From positions 3,410,001 through 3,474,000 of the forward strand of contig NC_063021.1 of assembly GCF_020509005.1 (NCBI RefSeq): DNA of 64,000 bases, read 5' to 3'. The translations under genes and the position numbers were made by a program. Shown here in pieces: positions 31,145 to 41,441 of this stretch; the stretch's first letter is position 1, and each line of letters opens with the position of its first letter. This DNA comes from Fulvia fulva. Lineage: Eukaryota > Ascomycota > Dothideomycetes > Mycosphaerellales > Mycosphaerellaceae. The notes beneath the pieces are model-generated. The model saw nothing but the letters and a program-made list of their open reading frames with translations. It was not told where the DNA came from and did no database searches.

Positions 31145-33613
31145 ATGTCTGACAAGGACTTCGCAGACAAGGACGCTCCTATCCCCAAGTACTACATCCT
31201 CCACAGTGCGGAGCCGAAGAAGCCCTCCAAGAAGGCTGACGGTCGCTCGCTGTTTCGATCTCTCGCGAAACTCAAAATCCAGGATCCACGCATGTACCCA
31301 CGTGTGCTCAACGATGTGCTCCACTACGCCATCAGAGTGCGATCCAACCGCGAAGATCCTCATCATGACAAGTACATTGCCCGCGAGAAAGCACACTTCG
31401 CCGAGACGAAGCAGCCACGGTTCACCAGTCTAGACTGTCCGGACATGCACCCAAGCGAACATGTTCTTTGGGTAGTCGCTCGTGATCTTCAAGAAAGCGC
31501 TCAAGAAAGCTAACGTAAGGTGCGTGTTGAGCCAAACGGCGAGTATGGTGTAACCAAGCCCTACGTGGGAGCAGACAAGGAATTCGTCAAGGTCCCCCGC
31601 GCGCTTGCTGATGGTCAGTGTCGAGAAGCTCTCGACGACTTGCTCACAAGGGGCATCATCGAGGAACTTTGCTCCGTCTTCAGTGCTGCCATTATTCGGC
31701 ACTTCTTCCTTCTAGTTACCATCCTCCACATGCTTGAGAATGCCGACGAGACCACGGTTGCTGCCCTCGAGCAGTTCTACAAGGAGATTCTACTAAATGC
31801 CGAAATCATGAAGCTTGGGTGGAACTACCAGTCGGACTTCCAGGTTCTTGACAACACAATCGCTTCTATGTACCAAGGTACTCCACGAGAACCACGCAAA
31901 GGCTACTATGACGGCGAACACTACTCAATGGAGCGGCCTTTCCGGATCAGTAGCCCGTTTCTAAGCGGAGAACGCCCTGCTTGGACATTCTTGCCAACCG
32001 ATGATAGCGAGTGTGAAATGCATCGCGAAGGTAAGAGCCTTCATGGACTTGCATGCCCGTGTCCTCTGGGAAACGTCGATGTTGCAGCACTGCTAAGCTT
32101 ATGGTGCCGACAGCTCGGCTTCTATGTCGAGATCCTCCCGTGGACCCAGTGTCGATACCCCGTCAATTACGGCACCCTCCAGCTGATGATGCTTTGGTGC
32201 GATCGTCTGTATCCCTTCTTCAACTTCATGAAGGATTGCGCCGGCATCAGTGGCGACGTTGACTTCTATCAGCATCTCGGCAAGCCAGGCATGGGGGAAG
32301 ACGATATCGCCATGGCCTACAACATTGGAGACGTGGCTGCTCTCTGCATGATCTATGAGCAGTTCCTTGCGAGTGATGATGTGTGGTTCTTGATCCGGAA
32401 CCTCGCATCCTATGCTTAAACAAGATACTCCAGTGTGCGTTAGGTATCGCAGCGCGTCTCTACAATTGGTCCGGTCAATGGCATTCCTTTGTTCGAAGAT
32501 AATCCGAAAGTCTTCAAACACGAGCCAGCCTGGATCGAGGATGGTCATGCGAAGAAGCTTATGTTGAGCAAATGCCTCGTAGGGTTTCCCAATATCTGCA
32601 AACGCTCTTCCTGGGCCCCGCCGAACATGCAGTCCTGGCAGTATGACGAGAGAGCTGGAGTGAGTCAGGCGCTGGCGAGGACGACGAAGATCTCTCAATC
32701 GCATGTCACGGGACCTGTATATCCCTCTCAGTGTATGCAGCGAGATGAGATTGGACTGAGAGGCGCGGCAGCAACTGCCAGAATGCCTGACCCGAACATG
32801 CTCTGGTACCCGGAGTCCTGCGCAACCATCATCAAACAGGATCGCCCAGGGCCAGTAGTTCGTGCTGGCACTACCCACGCCCAAGCACTGCTCGAGTTCG
32901 TCAAGGCACCACACGCTGCGGGCGCTAGTCCACCTCCTGGCTTCGCCGCTGCTCCTGGCAGCTCACTCGGCCTCCCAGTGGACCTCGGGCGACTACCAGG
33001 CAGCACTTTACAGCTCGGGCGTAACATCTTTAATGCATTCGACGCCAACACGGGCGACAGCGGTGAGCTCTTGGGTCCCCTCGAAAGCCTTCCGATCCTT
33101 CCCGCGTACCAAACTGAGCAGAGATTCAACCCTCATGACCTCGCACGTCAACTCATCGAAGCACGAGCGGACGGTAACGTCTGGGACATCGTAGAAGGCG
33201 TCAGGACTGGACTTATCAACGACATCGCAGAGGAGAAGAGACTGAACGCCAAGCTCGGCCTCCCAGGTCCAATCAACTTCAACGACATCTGGGATCCGTA
33301 CGGGCGCCAATACAGGGCAGCAGTCGAAGCCACCCCAGAATGGAACAGACCTGAGCTTCCTGATCTTCCACTTCTCGGCAAGAATGGCGAGTGGCAGTCG
33401 GTCTCCACGCTGGCCTTGAAAGCTTTGGAAGAGATCGCGCCACAGGAGACGGAGAAGGAGACTGAGGCGTGGAAATGTATTGCTCTCGGTGGTGGGAAGC
33501 GTGGTGATAAGCTCCGCGTGGTGGACGGTGCATGGAGTGGTTGGAGCAAGTACCTTCCCCGGAGCAGAACTCAAACCCGGAGTAACGATACTGGCTATGA
33601 GAGCTGGGAATAG
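31145..33613 (+). pseudogene. OTU-like paralogue 3 (internal deletion and frameshift)
   Basis: Third copy. ATG 31145 begins MSDKDFADKDAPIPKYYILH, then KADGRSLFRSLAKLK (OTU box with Ser for Cys) and HPSEHVLWVVARD. At about 31488 the sequence jumps from WVVAR-D straight to FKKALKKAN, which aligns with FHKALELARN of paralogue 2: the stretch between, roughly 180 codons in the other copies, is gone, and the frame is lost (stop 31513). The next frame, from about 31517, carries KVRVEPNGEYGV, EELCSVFS, CPCPLGNVDVAALLSLW and DVAALCMIYEQF up to a stop at 32419. A short shift near 32420-32440 then leads into SQRVSTIGPVNGIPLFEDNP, ASPPPGFAAAPGSSLGLP, LPGPINFNDIWDPYG and TPEWNRP, and an intact 3' end at 33613. 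The third exon-sized frame (32489-33613) is the best preserved C-terminus in the family. Confidence 0.75.
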
Positions 33614-33980
33614 TTCGTGGGCTCTAGAGGATCATAGCAGTGGTATGTTGGAGATTGACATTTGGCGTGTCGGGGAATGGAATCAATAGTCATTCTGGGC
33701 AGCATACACTTAGACGGTAGCGCAGGACACGACCGACTAAGCGATGCCACATAATGGTTCGATTGGTTTAGAAGAGAGCTGTGCTTAGCCAGATTGGACA
33801 GGTCGGGCGTTTGGAGTTTGGAGTTTGGGATTTCTTGATTTTTGGTATAGTACCGCAGCAATGGTCACGCATCGCTTTACCGGCACATCATTCTCTCTTT
33901 TCCAGCGTGGGACCGTGCAACCAAAGCCTCAGTCTGGTCTATAGTAGTATGTTGTCTCCAACTCAGCAAGAGCACTTCTT
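33614..33980. other. Intergenic 3' flanks
   Basis: Between paralogue 3 and the GST fragment. A stretch at about 33800-33850 is T/G-rich with short GGAGTTTGG repeats. No gene. Confidence 0.45.
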
Positions 33981-34373
33981 TTAACATGGTGTACCACCCG
34001 GCAAGATCGGGCACGAACACTTGCAGCTCTTGCACGGTCCCATGCTCTCAATGTGCCGTGGAAGCGCGACACACACTGAGTTGCCTCGTGGACCAAGCGT
34101 GTTCTGCTTATCGTATACTCGCAAGATATAGTCCATCACCGCACCCGACTCCCAGCTCACTACACCTGTGTTTGGGTCCTCCAATGCAGGAACACGACCA
34201 TTCTCGTTGATCTTTGTGAACACTGGGCCCTTCACACCATTCTTTGCGTCTCCAAACTGCCAAAGCTTGACTTCGTATGGCACATTCAAGAACTCCAACG
34301 CTGCCGCGATCTTGTATGGGTTCGGAGCGGTGCCGTGGGCGTGGAGGACGAGGGGCTCGAGGTTTCCGGACAT
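33981..34373 (-). pseudogene. Truncated glutathione S-transferase, N-terminal domain only
   Basis: From ATG 34373 (MSGNLEPLVLHAHGTAPNPY) the frame encodes the GST thioredoxin-fold domain: PNPYKIAAALEFLNVPYEVK, then GPVFTKINENGRVPALEDPN, then SWESGAVMDYILRVYDK. In complete fungal GSTs of the Ure2-like type a helical C-terminal domain of about 120 residues follows. Here the chain runs into GNSVCVALPRHIESMGPCK and stops at 33981, with no GST-C motif in the other frames. The upstream 11 residues of the frame before Met 34373 are not needed. Read as a 3'-truncated relic; a very short functional protein is unlikely. Confidence 0.7.
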
Positions 34374-35477
34374 GATGATCGAGCTAGCAATAGTAAGCAG
34401 TCCCAATGACAGAACAACGCAAGTGAAGAGAAGAAAGAGGAGACATCATTAAGCGGAGCTCTGTTACAGCTATGCCACTGCGCCAGAACATGGACCGACC
34501 GCAACCTTGACTAATGCATGTCCAGGTCCATCGAGGTCGCGTTGGATCAATGGATGTGTCGGAATCGAAGCCGAGCAACAACCGTTGACTGCGTTCAAGC
34601 TTTCAAGCGCGAAGATCGCGAGAGCTTTGAAATCAAGAGTAGGAGCCTGAGGTGAATATGGAGGTGGAAGTGGACCACGGCGGAAGACAGCTCACGTCGA
34701 CAACCCCGCAAGCTCAGGCCATTGGGGATCATGTGCTTTCGCGTCTTGGGCGCGGGCCATGTAGCCGCGGAGCGGAACCGCATCGACTTCGACTCCCTTG
34801 AGCGAGAGATGTCTTGCCGCTGAGGAGGATCTTGTAGATTCGGAATCGAAGCTCTGGCGCGGTGGGCCCGACGGAGAAGTCCATCTTCTCCTTGTACGAC
34901 GGGTTCTGAGAAGTCATTGTGTGGCCCGACTGCCGAGGAGCTGTCGGGCTGACAAGGTTAGAGGCGCCAGTACTTCTTGTGATGGGCTAGCACTTACATC
35001 GACAACCCGAGTGGTTTGGCTGCTGGGACCTGTCCAGTCTGATCGGACTGTCGTGCGACCCTTGAAGGCCAGAGCGGAGTAGCGACTGGAAATGGCCCGA
35101 GGACTTGTAAATCATGAAGGTCTTGTACTCTTCTCTGTGGGAGTGCGAATCGCCGGCTATGCACCGAAGATCGCTTTTGTCGAGAGGATCTCTGGCGAAC
35201 ACTTTGACTCAATGGAGCAGTGCAGGGGTTGCAATGCCTCAATCGACTGTGTCTCTGAAACAAATTCGGTTGGAGATCGTTCTGTGCTATGGTCCAGAAG
35301 GATGACCAGGGCGCAAGAGCAGGTGACGGGACTGTGTGGGTCGATCGTCTAATACTGCTGGACGTCTGCTATTGTGATGGACTGGCTCGATCGGGTGTGT
35401 TGCCGAAAGCTTTCCGGTTTTGGTGGTGGTCGTCGTAGCATACTTCAGGAAGACAAGCACATCTGGCGATGGACGAG

Positions 35478-35615
35478 AACTTATATCCAAGACTGGATAG
35501 AAACAAAAGGAACCGCAACATGGATATATCGCACACGCGTTACGACAACTTCTATCCAAGACTGGATAGATGTAAGGAGAGCAGCAACATGGCTATATCG
35601 CACACGTGTTACGAG
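35478..35615 (+). repeat. 69-bp tandem duplication (23 codons)
   Basis: Two adjacent copies with a 69-bp period, the first from 35478 and the second from 35547. They share TATCCAAGACTGGATAGA and ATATCGCACACG-GTTACGA. In one plus frame (from 35469) both read as 23-residue units beginning (L/F)YPRLDR and ending SHT-x-Y. The copies have diverged by substitutions and stay in frame. Confidence 0.8.
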
Positions 35616-35759
35616 AAACTCGGCATGGCTGCATGTCCTGCCTTGCAGACATCAGGCTCTGAAAGGCACACGCGATGCAATGGCACTTACAGCTTACATG
35701 CATTGCGCTCCTATGGCGGCACGGGACTGCCAATGTGCGAGTGCGAAATCAAGGCCCAA

Positions 35760-36070
35760 CATGCGTTACGGATCCTCAGTCTTGTTGGTTTTCGTCTGAC
35801 GGCGCCCCACTGACAAAGACACTGCTGACTCCTGGCCCAATCGTATGCGAACGGCAAGAACGGGGCCCACATGTGTCACGAAATCTCAGTACTCAGGCTG
35901 GCAAGCCCTTTCTTGTCTCTCAACTAGGCGCGTTTGTGGACTAGGTAGGGCCTATCACGCGTTATGGATCCTCAGTCTTGTTGGGAGGTGCTTTCTTGAC
36001 TTTGTGCGAAGTGAATCCATGCAGTGGCGCGGGGCCTCCTAGCACGCGTTGCGGATCCTCAGTATTGTCG
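35760..36070 (+). repeat. Degenerate direct repeats around a GCGTTACGGATCCTCAGT core
   Basis: The core CA[TC]GCGTTACGGATCCTCAGT recurs at 35760, 35956 (GTTATGG) and 36043 (GTTGCGG), with a weaker copy at 35870 (ATGTGTCACG). Spacing is 86-111 bp. The CACGCGTTACG part also occurs inside the 69-bp duplication at about 35536 and 35605. Confidence 0.7.
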
Positions 36071-36561
36071 ACACGGACTAAGACTGCTCAATTCCAGCAC
36101 CACACATCCGGTGAAGCAGTTTCGATCTCATGGAAAATTTTTACTCGGTCCCATTCGGACACCGTTGATGTGATGTTTGTGACAATATAGTAGATGCAAG
36201 ACATGGGGGCATCGAAGCAGTGGGATAGAGATGACATCTTTGGGGGGTCCTTCCTTGTCAGAGAGTCTAGTAGTACATTCTATGGAGAAGCTCATGCTGT
36301 AAGATCAGAACTTTGTCTGATATTTCATCGTTCTTCTCGTGGTAGTTTGAATGCAGTCATCGCTATAGTTCATGATGGTCGGAGGCAAAGGTCTGTCGAG
36401 GGTTTGCCACTGAGTATGCAGAGGGCAGGATGGTGTGGTGAGTCGTAGCTCTCAATGGCATTGTGTCAATGTCATGACCGATGTCATGACAGACGAATGC
36501 AGTCTACTCACGTCAGTTGAGACGTTCTAGAAAAAATGTGAGGATGACCTTGCCTTTCGCC

Positions 36562-37386
36562 TCAGATGAGGAACAGCGTGCTCTGCAGCTCCGCATTGAT
36601 CACGGTCGGTGCAGCGGCGGAGGAGATCTTGCACTTGCTCGACTTTCTAGCCCAACTGAGCTCCTTTCCCTCCTCCCAGTGCTCATGGCGACGATACTCG
36701 CAGATGACAAACGAGATCTTGTCCAGCTCTGCCTGACGCTCTGCCTGCGGAATACTCTCCAGATAGTGGTTGATGCCGTCAAGCAAGCGGGAGCGCTTGC
36801 TGGGATGGTTGAACTCCATCGCATCCATAGCCTGGAGGGCGATCCTGAGCGACTGCAGACCCATCGGTCAAGCATCTGTCAGATTCTCCATGCCGCTCTC
36901 GAACAGGCTCCAAGCTCTGCCTGGCGAGTGGATGTAGACGTTGCGTAGGAAGGGCAGACCAGGCTTCGAGAGCTCGGTGAACTTCTGGAAGCCTTGGATG
37001 GCGGTGAAGCGGAAGTCATTCTGGCCGTAGAGGATTGGGAGAGCTTCGGTGTAGATCTGGCGGGAGGCGACGAAGAACTCCATCACGGATCCGCGCTTTG
37101 GTCCCAAGAACGGAGTCATCTTCTCGCGTTTTCTGCCTCTGCCTGGGACCAGAGCCTTTGTTTTGACCCTGAGCTTGGCATGGCGGTACGCCGTTCGCTT
37201 TCGTACCACGATGTACTGGAGACGAAGCTCACCGTGCTTGAACACGAGTTTGTAGATCTTGTTGCGTACTACGTCTGGTAGTGCGGCGAAGTCGAAATCT
37301 GGTGACTTGGCCTCAGTCTGGGTCGAGTTGGCTGTGTCGTCAGACATATCTGCGGTGCTCTGATGGTGATGGTAGGTGGAGGTCAA
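36562..37386 (-). pseudogene. F-box-like/fungal DUF protein with one in-frame stop
   Basis: The frame opens at 37386 (or Met 37347, MSDDTANSTQTEAKSPDFDF) and has the typical fungal start FAALPDVVRNKIYKLVFKHG, then RQIYTEALPILYGQNDFRFT and LPFLRNVYIH. A TGA at 36868-36870 interrupts it after NLTDA; the same frame then continues without shift as PMGLQSLRIALQAMDAMEFN to the stop at 36562. The two halves together make one 274-codon protein of the familiar pattern (short F-box-like motif, YTEALPILYG, long tail). The stop could have come from CGA by a C-to-T change. It may be a recent pseudogene, a polymorphism or an assembly error. Function of the family is unknown. Confidence 0.7.
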
Positions 37387-38447
37387 CGCAGTCCTTCTGC
37401 AGGCAGCATATGCTGCTGGCTCGTAGCTGTATGAGCCGAAGAGTGTAGTGGTCTGTTCAACGTACGGAGATGTAGTGGTAGCGGAAGACGAGATGGAAGC
37501 GTTGTTGGTTGACTTGTGGTTTTCGGTTGAGGAGAGACACAGAAGCGGATGTCAATACTTATAGACCCCTGCGGATGTCAAGAACGTAGGTAAAGTGAAG
37601 TCGTGCTGGCTGGTTCACTGTCGCCCATAGAGCAAGGCTCTCATTGGCATGTGTAAGTGCCTATCAAGTGAGTAATGAGGCTCATCCGAGCAATAATGTG
37701 CCGTCGAAGTGAACTCTTTCACAATCTGCGTGTGTCGCCAAGCCTTCACATGACCCTGTCTTAGTAGCGAAAGTGAAAGTGATCTTCTCCAGCATACTCG
37801 CCACACTCGGCTGAGAAACTTGTAAGGAAGAAGTAGATCGCACGCAGAAGTCTGGTTCGATTGGTTTCGCCAGGGTGCGAGAACAACGCATTCATTTGTT
37901 TCATGGTTTAAAAGTCACGCTGCTCGATTTGGCGAAACGCAGCGCCTGCGCACCCGTTCGTATAGACTGAAGGCACAACTCCATTGGCGACCAGAGGGCA
38001 GGAGGGGTTCTCCTAAATAGACAGATCTCGCGAGACTGTTCGACTCTGATATAACGCTCCAGTGAGCAAATCATCGGATGACTCGAAAATCATTTGGTAT
38101 GGTTCCACATTCTGACGAGGGGGCAGGAGTGCCCGCTGCTAGCCTACATGGTAATCGGGGTCCATCGACAGCGAGCCGATTCTCCAGATTGAGACAAGTG
38201 TGATGATACAATATTGCATGCCGAGCTTGATCATGCCGGGAAATCAAGCACTCCATAGCCGCAAGACGTAAGACTGCGAGGGGATAATTACTTTCGCTGA
38301 AGGATTCGCTACCAGCAGCGACTGTGCGTTGCCCGCTCCCTTGACAGTCATGATCTCTGATAGCTCAAGAGCACAAGCAGGGAGCGAGCGTCTACGGACT
38401 ATTGCACAATCCTTCCTGGAGCAAAAATGATTGATGCCTTCCATTTA
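37387..38447. other. Intergenic
   Basis: No supported gene. Short minus-strand frames at 37615-37891 and 38071-38444 have no motifs. Confidence 0.4.
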
Positions 38448-39573
38448 TTATGCGCCCCTTCCTACAGTTATTAAGTCAAATGTAGCAGTCGCAACCTCAA
38501 GTGTTGTCGGATGTGGTCGACTGTAGTGCCGTACAATACTACAAGGACCTGGCGTACTAGATACGCTCTTCTGCATAACACTACATGCTAACAGCCTCTT
38601 TCTAGCCCTCGGTCTGGAGGCATAGAGTACCCAGTGAAGATGAATATACATAGCGCCAGATACTTTTGAAATATCAGAACATGGTAGATGATCCAGACTT
38701 GAGAAGACAGCACTGACATCGAGTAAAAGACCCATAAGGCCAAAAGCTATCGCAGAGCCAACGAGGGGGCTCCAGGTATTTTCTGTAGAGGTGGTGGATT
38801 CTTCCAAAAGTCCATATGCAATGCGGAGTGCGATGAATGGAGCTGCGAAGCATGAGGCCCGGAACATCTGTCGCCACCTTTAGCATTACAACGACAATTC
38901 ATCCTGTAGTAACTCTTACCAAGCGACTGCTCTTGATCAAGTCTCGTACTTTGATCCGGATGCCCGTATGTAGTGTAATCATCATCGCCAATAGCACCGC
39001 GGAGTTCACGTAGTCGATCTGAGTGAGCGTCTTCGCCGTGCTTGGTTGGGAGGTACTGAGGCTGCCGCCGATGATAAGGAAAATCAGAGGAGGCAGCAAG
39101 ACCAGATGCGAAAGGAGATCGAGACGTTCTGTTCTTTCGCTTGGCTCGACGTTATCGAGCAACCTATTCGATGGTTCTCAGTCAGTACGTTTGCCACTTT
39201 TCATCATCATGAGCGAAGACATACATTGTCCTTGCAAAGCCTAGATTCGTCGCGATGAGCGGGATCACTCCTACGTTGAGCAGGATGATTGCGGCTATAT
39301 AGAGACCTTCTTTTGACGCATCGTATTGAATTGTGATGAGGACAGGTCCTCTCACGAAGGCGCACTTTGGACGCTGAGTGTTGGCGAAGGCTCGTGATGA
39401 TTGGATGTAGCTTGTGGAGGAGCCATACTGAGAGAGAGTAAGCACATGGGCATCCATGCCCTCCTTGGTCGGTAGGCCCCATTGCGTTTGAGAAGTCGAA
39501 ATGCCAGAGGTACAATGGGAATGTGGAAAACGGTCTGAGCAATGCCCATCTTGGTGTGCTCATCCAGTGTCAT
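38448..39573 (-). pseudogene. DUF7702-like multi-pass membrane protein with a frameshift
   Basis: Three exons on the minus strand: 39573-39225, 39163-38920 and 38867-38448. The introns (61 and 52 nt) have GTATGT/GTAAGA donors and TAG/CAG acceptors. The protein has several hydrophobic segments: TVFHIPIVPLAFRLL, AAIILLNVGVIPLIATNLGF, LVLLPPLIFLIIGG, AVLLAMMITLHTGI and AFGLMGLLLDVSAVF, with ALRIAYGLLE between them. The N-SP-L and LR-xYxLL pattern is what I recall for fungal DUF7702 proteins. Exon 1 changes frame at the GA/CT run at 39430-39438: MPMCLLSL before it and SQYGSSTSYIQSSRAFAN after it; removing one CT pair would restore one frame. The end at 38448 is uncertain. Function unknown. Confidence 0.6.
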
Positions 39574-40047
39574 TTTGACCAGTCAGTCACCTTGGACGTC
39601 GCACGGAGCGAATGTAAAACGAAGGATGGAGACGCTACAGAAATCCTTTGCACGTAGCAGGCAAGCTTTAAGTAACATCGTGAGCAGAGAAATAATGTGC
39701 AGGTTTGATCCTACCTCCTTCTCAGTCGCTCCTTCGCAAACAGGTGCTCTCGGCTTTCGAATTGTGATTGAAGACCATTGAATGTTGTCATTTTTATTAG
39801 CGGAAATGCCCCATCAGCTGTAGCCGCATTCTTTTACGGCTACTCACATTCCTATACGGGATATGATTGGCGCGATTGGACCTTATAGCCTCGTCATGTA
39901 ATCTTGGCCCTACGCTTAATCTGCAGAAACTGCTCGCTGTCGAAGGATTCGGGTGGTCCTTGCCTCGAATTCCCGTGACCAGGAGATGAATACAAACCAC
40001 GCGGACTATATTTCATTCTCCCACACAAATGCACTGACGCCCGGCTG
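39574..40047. other. Intergenic, divergent spacer
   Basis: Separates the starts of two broken genes. Nothing supported. Confidence 0.4.
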
Positions 40048-41441
40048 ATGCTCAAGACTAAAATGCCGGCAATACCATCTGGACGTGCCTGGGATGCATG
40101 CCAGATCGCGAGGAAGAAATGCGACTCGGCGGTACCGATCTGCTCCCGTTGCACCCGCTTGAGCATCGTCTGTGTCGGATCTGGCCAGCGTCGTTTCGCA
40201 TTCAAAGGAGGCCCCAAATGCGCTCGCAACACACATCCTGAGGCCGAACATCACCACGCAGCCCACATGCCCCAGCCGTCGCCCAGCAGTCCTGCCCAGC
40301 TCCTGGCGGGCTCAGCATCAGCCCTGAGACCGGATATTAGTTCAGTCTGCTGCATACCTACTGCTCGTTCCTTAGATACTTGCCGCAGCGCCTTGGGTCA
40401 TCGGAAGCGCTTGATGCTGCGACGTACGCCCTTGTGCTCTCGCATGGGGAGATGTGCTCCAGTCGGAAGGTGTCTGTTCGCACTATGGTCGCCTACAATA
40501 CCGCCATTCAGAGATTGAGGATTGCTCTCGACGATCCAGTTGAGGCCATTTCGGTCCACTCTCTTGGTGCTGCTGTGCTTCTCGTAGTTTGTCGCGATTT
40601 GAACGGCTTCGCCCTCCGAGACTGGACGGTCCACTCGCTTGGGGCGGTGCATATCGTCGTTGCGCGAAGGCATGTCCGGTCTCGAGATGATTTCGAGTGT
40701 CGGCTTATGGAGACTTTACAGGCCTATTTGGTTCGCTATCGTAACTTGAAGGATCCAGCTAATGGAATGTGCTGACAGAGTTGCAGGTCGGCCATTGTCT
40801 TTTCGTCCCAAGTATGCGTCTGCATCCAGACCGATTCGAAAAGCTTGTAGAAGCGTCTACAAGTCACTTAAAACCGGACAATACCCTCCGTTACATATAT
40901 CAATTACCGAAGCTACTCGAGCGTGGGAGACTGTCCTGCAACGATGCGGACTCTCTGGGGCAGCTCTTCAAGGAGGCCAATGCCGACTTCGAAAAGTTGA
41001 CCGAGATGCGACACGAGCTGCGGCACAGCTTGGATGCTGTATTGATTCAAGGCAGCATGTCCCACTTCGAGACTTTGCGCGGCTATACTTTCGTACTCTC
41101 TCTCTCTCTCTGTGCTCCGTCTATCATTGCATTCTCAATGGGTCAAGGGTCAAACCATCTGATCTGGAGGCCGTAGGAGAAGCGATCGCCGAGGCAACAC
41201 TTGAGCTCGCGCAAGAAGTAAACATCTCAGCCCACTTGGATCTTCTTATATGTTTCTCGCCGTCCCCTTAGCGGGGCTGTGTACCGAGGATGCTGCGAAG
41301 AAGGAACGAATCCGAAGCGCTGTTCTTGATTTATGTCACGGTTACTATCGAGGCGCGCAGAATCACTCTTTTGAGCGCCTTGGCGTACACACGGAACAAC
41401 TGCGTTGCGACCTACAATGTGAGCCAGAAACGTATGTTTAG
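40048..41441 (+). pseudogene. Broken Zn2Cys6 transcription factor
   Basis: The start region reads AWDACQIARKKCDSAVPICS, then RCTRLSIVCVGSGQRRFAFK, a fungal binuclear zinc cluster followed by the usual basic linker. The first half is short: where ACQ-x-CR-x2-K-x-KCD is expected there is ACQIARKKCD, so one metal-binding Cys and a few residues are missing. The regulatory domain follows in other frames: RYLPQRLGSSEALDAATYAL (shift near 40300-40350), YLVRYRNLKDPANGM then LTELQVGHCLFVPSM (shift at about 40766), and LSLCSVYHCILNG...LEAVGEAIAEATLELA (shift in the CT run at 41096-41112). A last piece, AGLCTEDAAKKERIRSAVLD, ends at 41441. At least three frameshifts and the damaged finger make it a pseudogene. 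Confidence 0.7.

Larger units (their letters stand above)
34374..36561. other. Gene-poor, repeat-bearing region
   Basis: Apart from the repeats listed below I see no supported gene. A minus-strand frame at 34729-34917 contains APELRFRIYKILLSG, which resembles the LP-ELR-RIY start of fungal F-box-like proteins, then loses the pattern; it may be a relic of a relative of the gene at 36562-37386. Confidence 0.4.

Noticed and set aside
32099..32914. Minus-strand frame of 271 codons in paralogue 3
   Set aside because: Shadow of the paralogue on the other strand.
24503..33613. Idea that the breaks in the OTU-like copies are introns
   Set aside because: The breaks are 1-2 base shifts inside aligned segments, without GT-AG borders or room for an intron; the copies break at different places.
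33740..33780. GGTTCGA-like B-box motifs (also near 37850 and 44360)
   Set aside because: Checked for tRNA genes, but no A-box or cloverleaf stems are seen around them.
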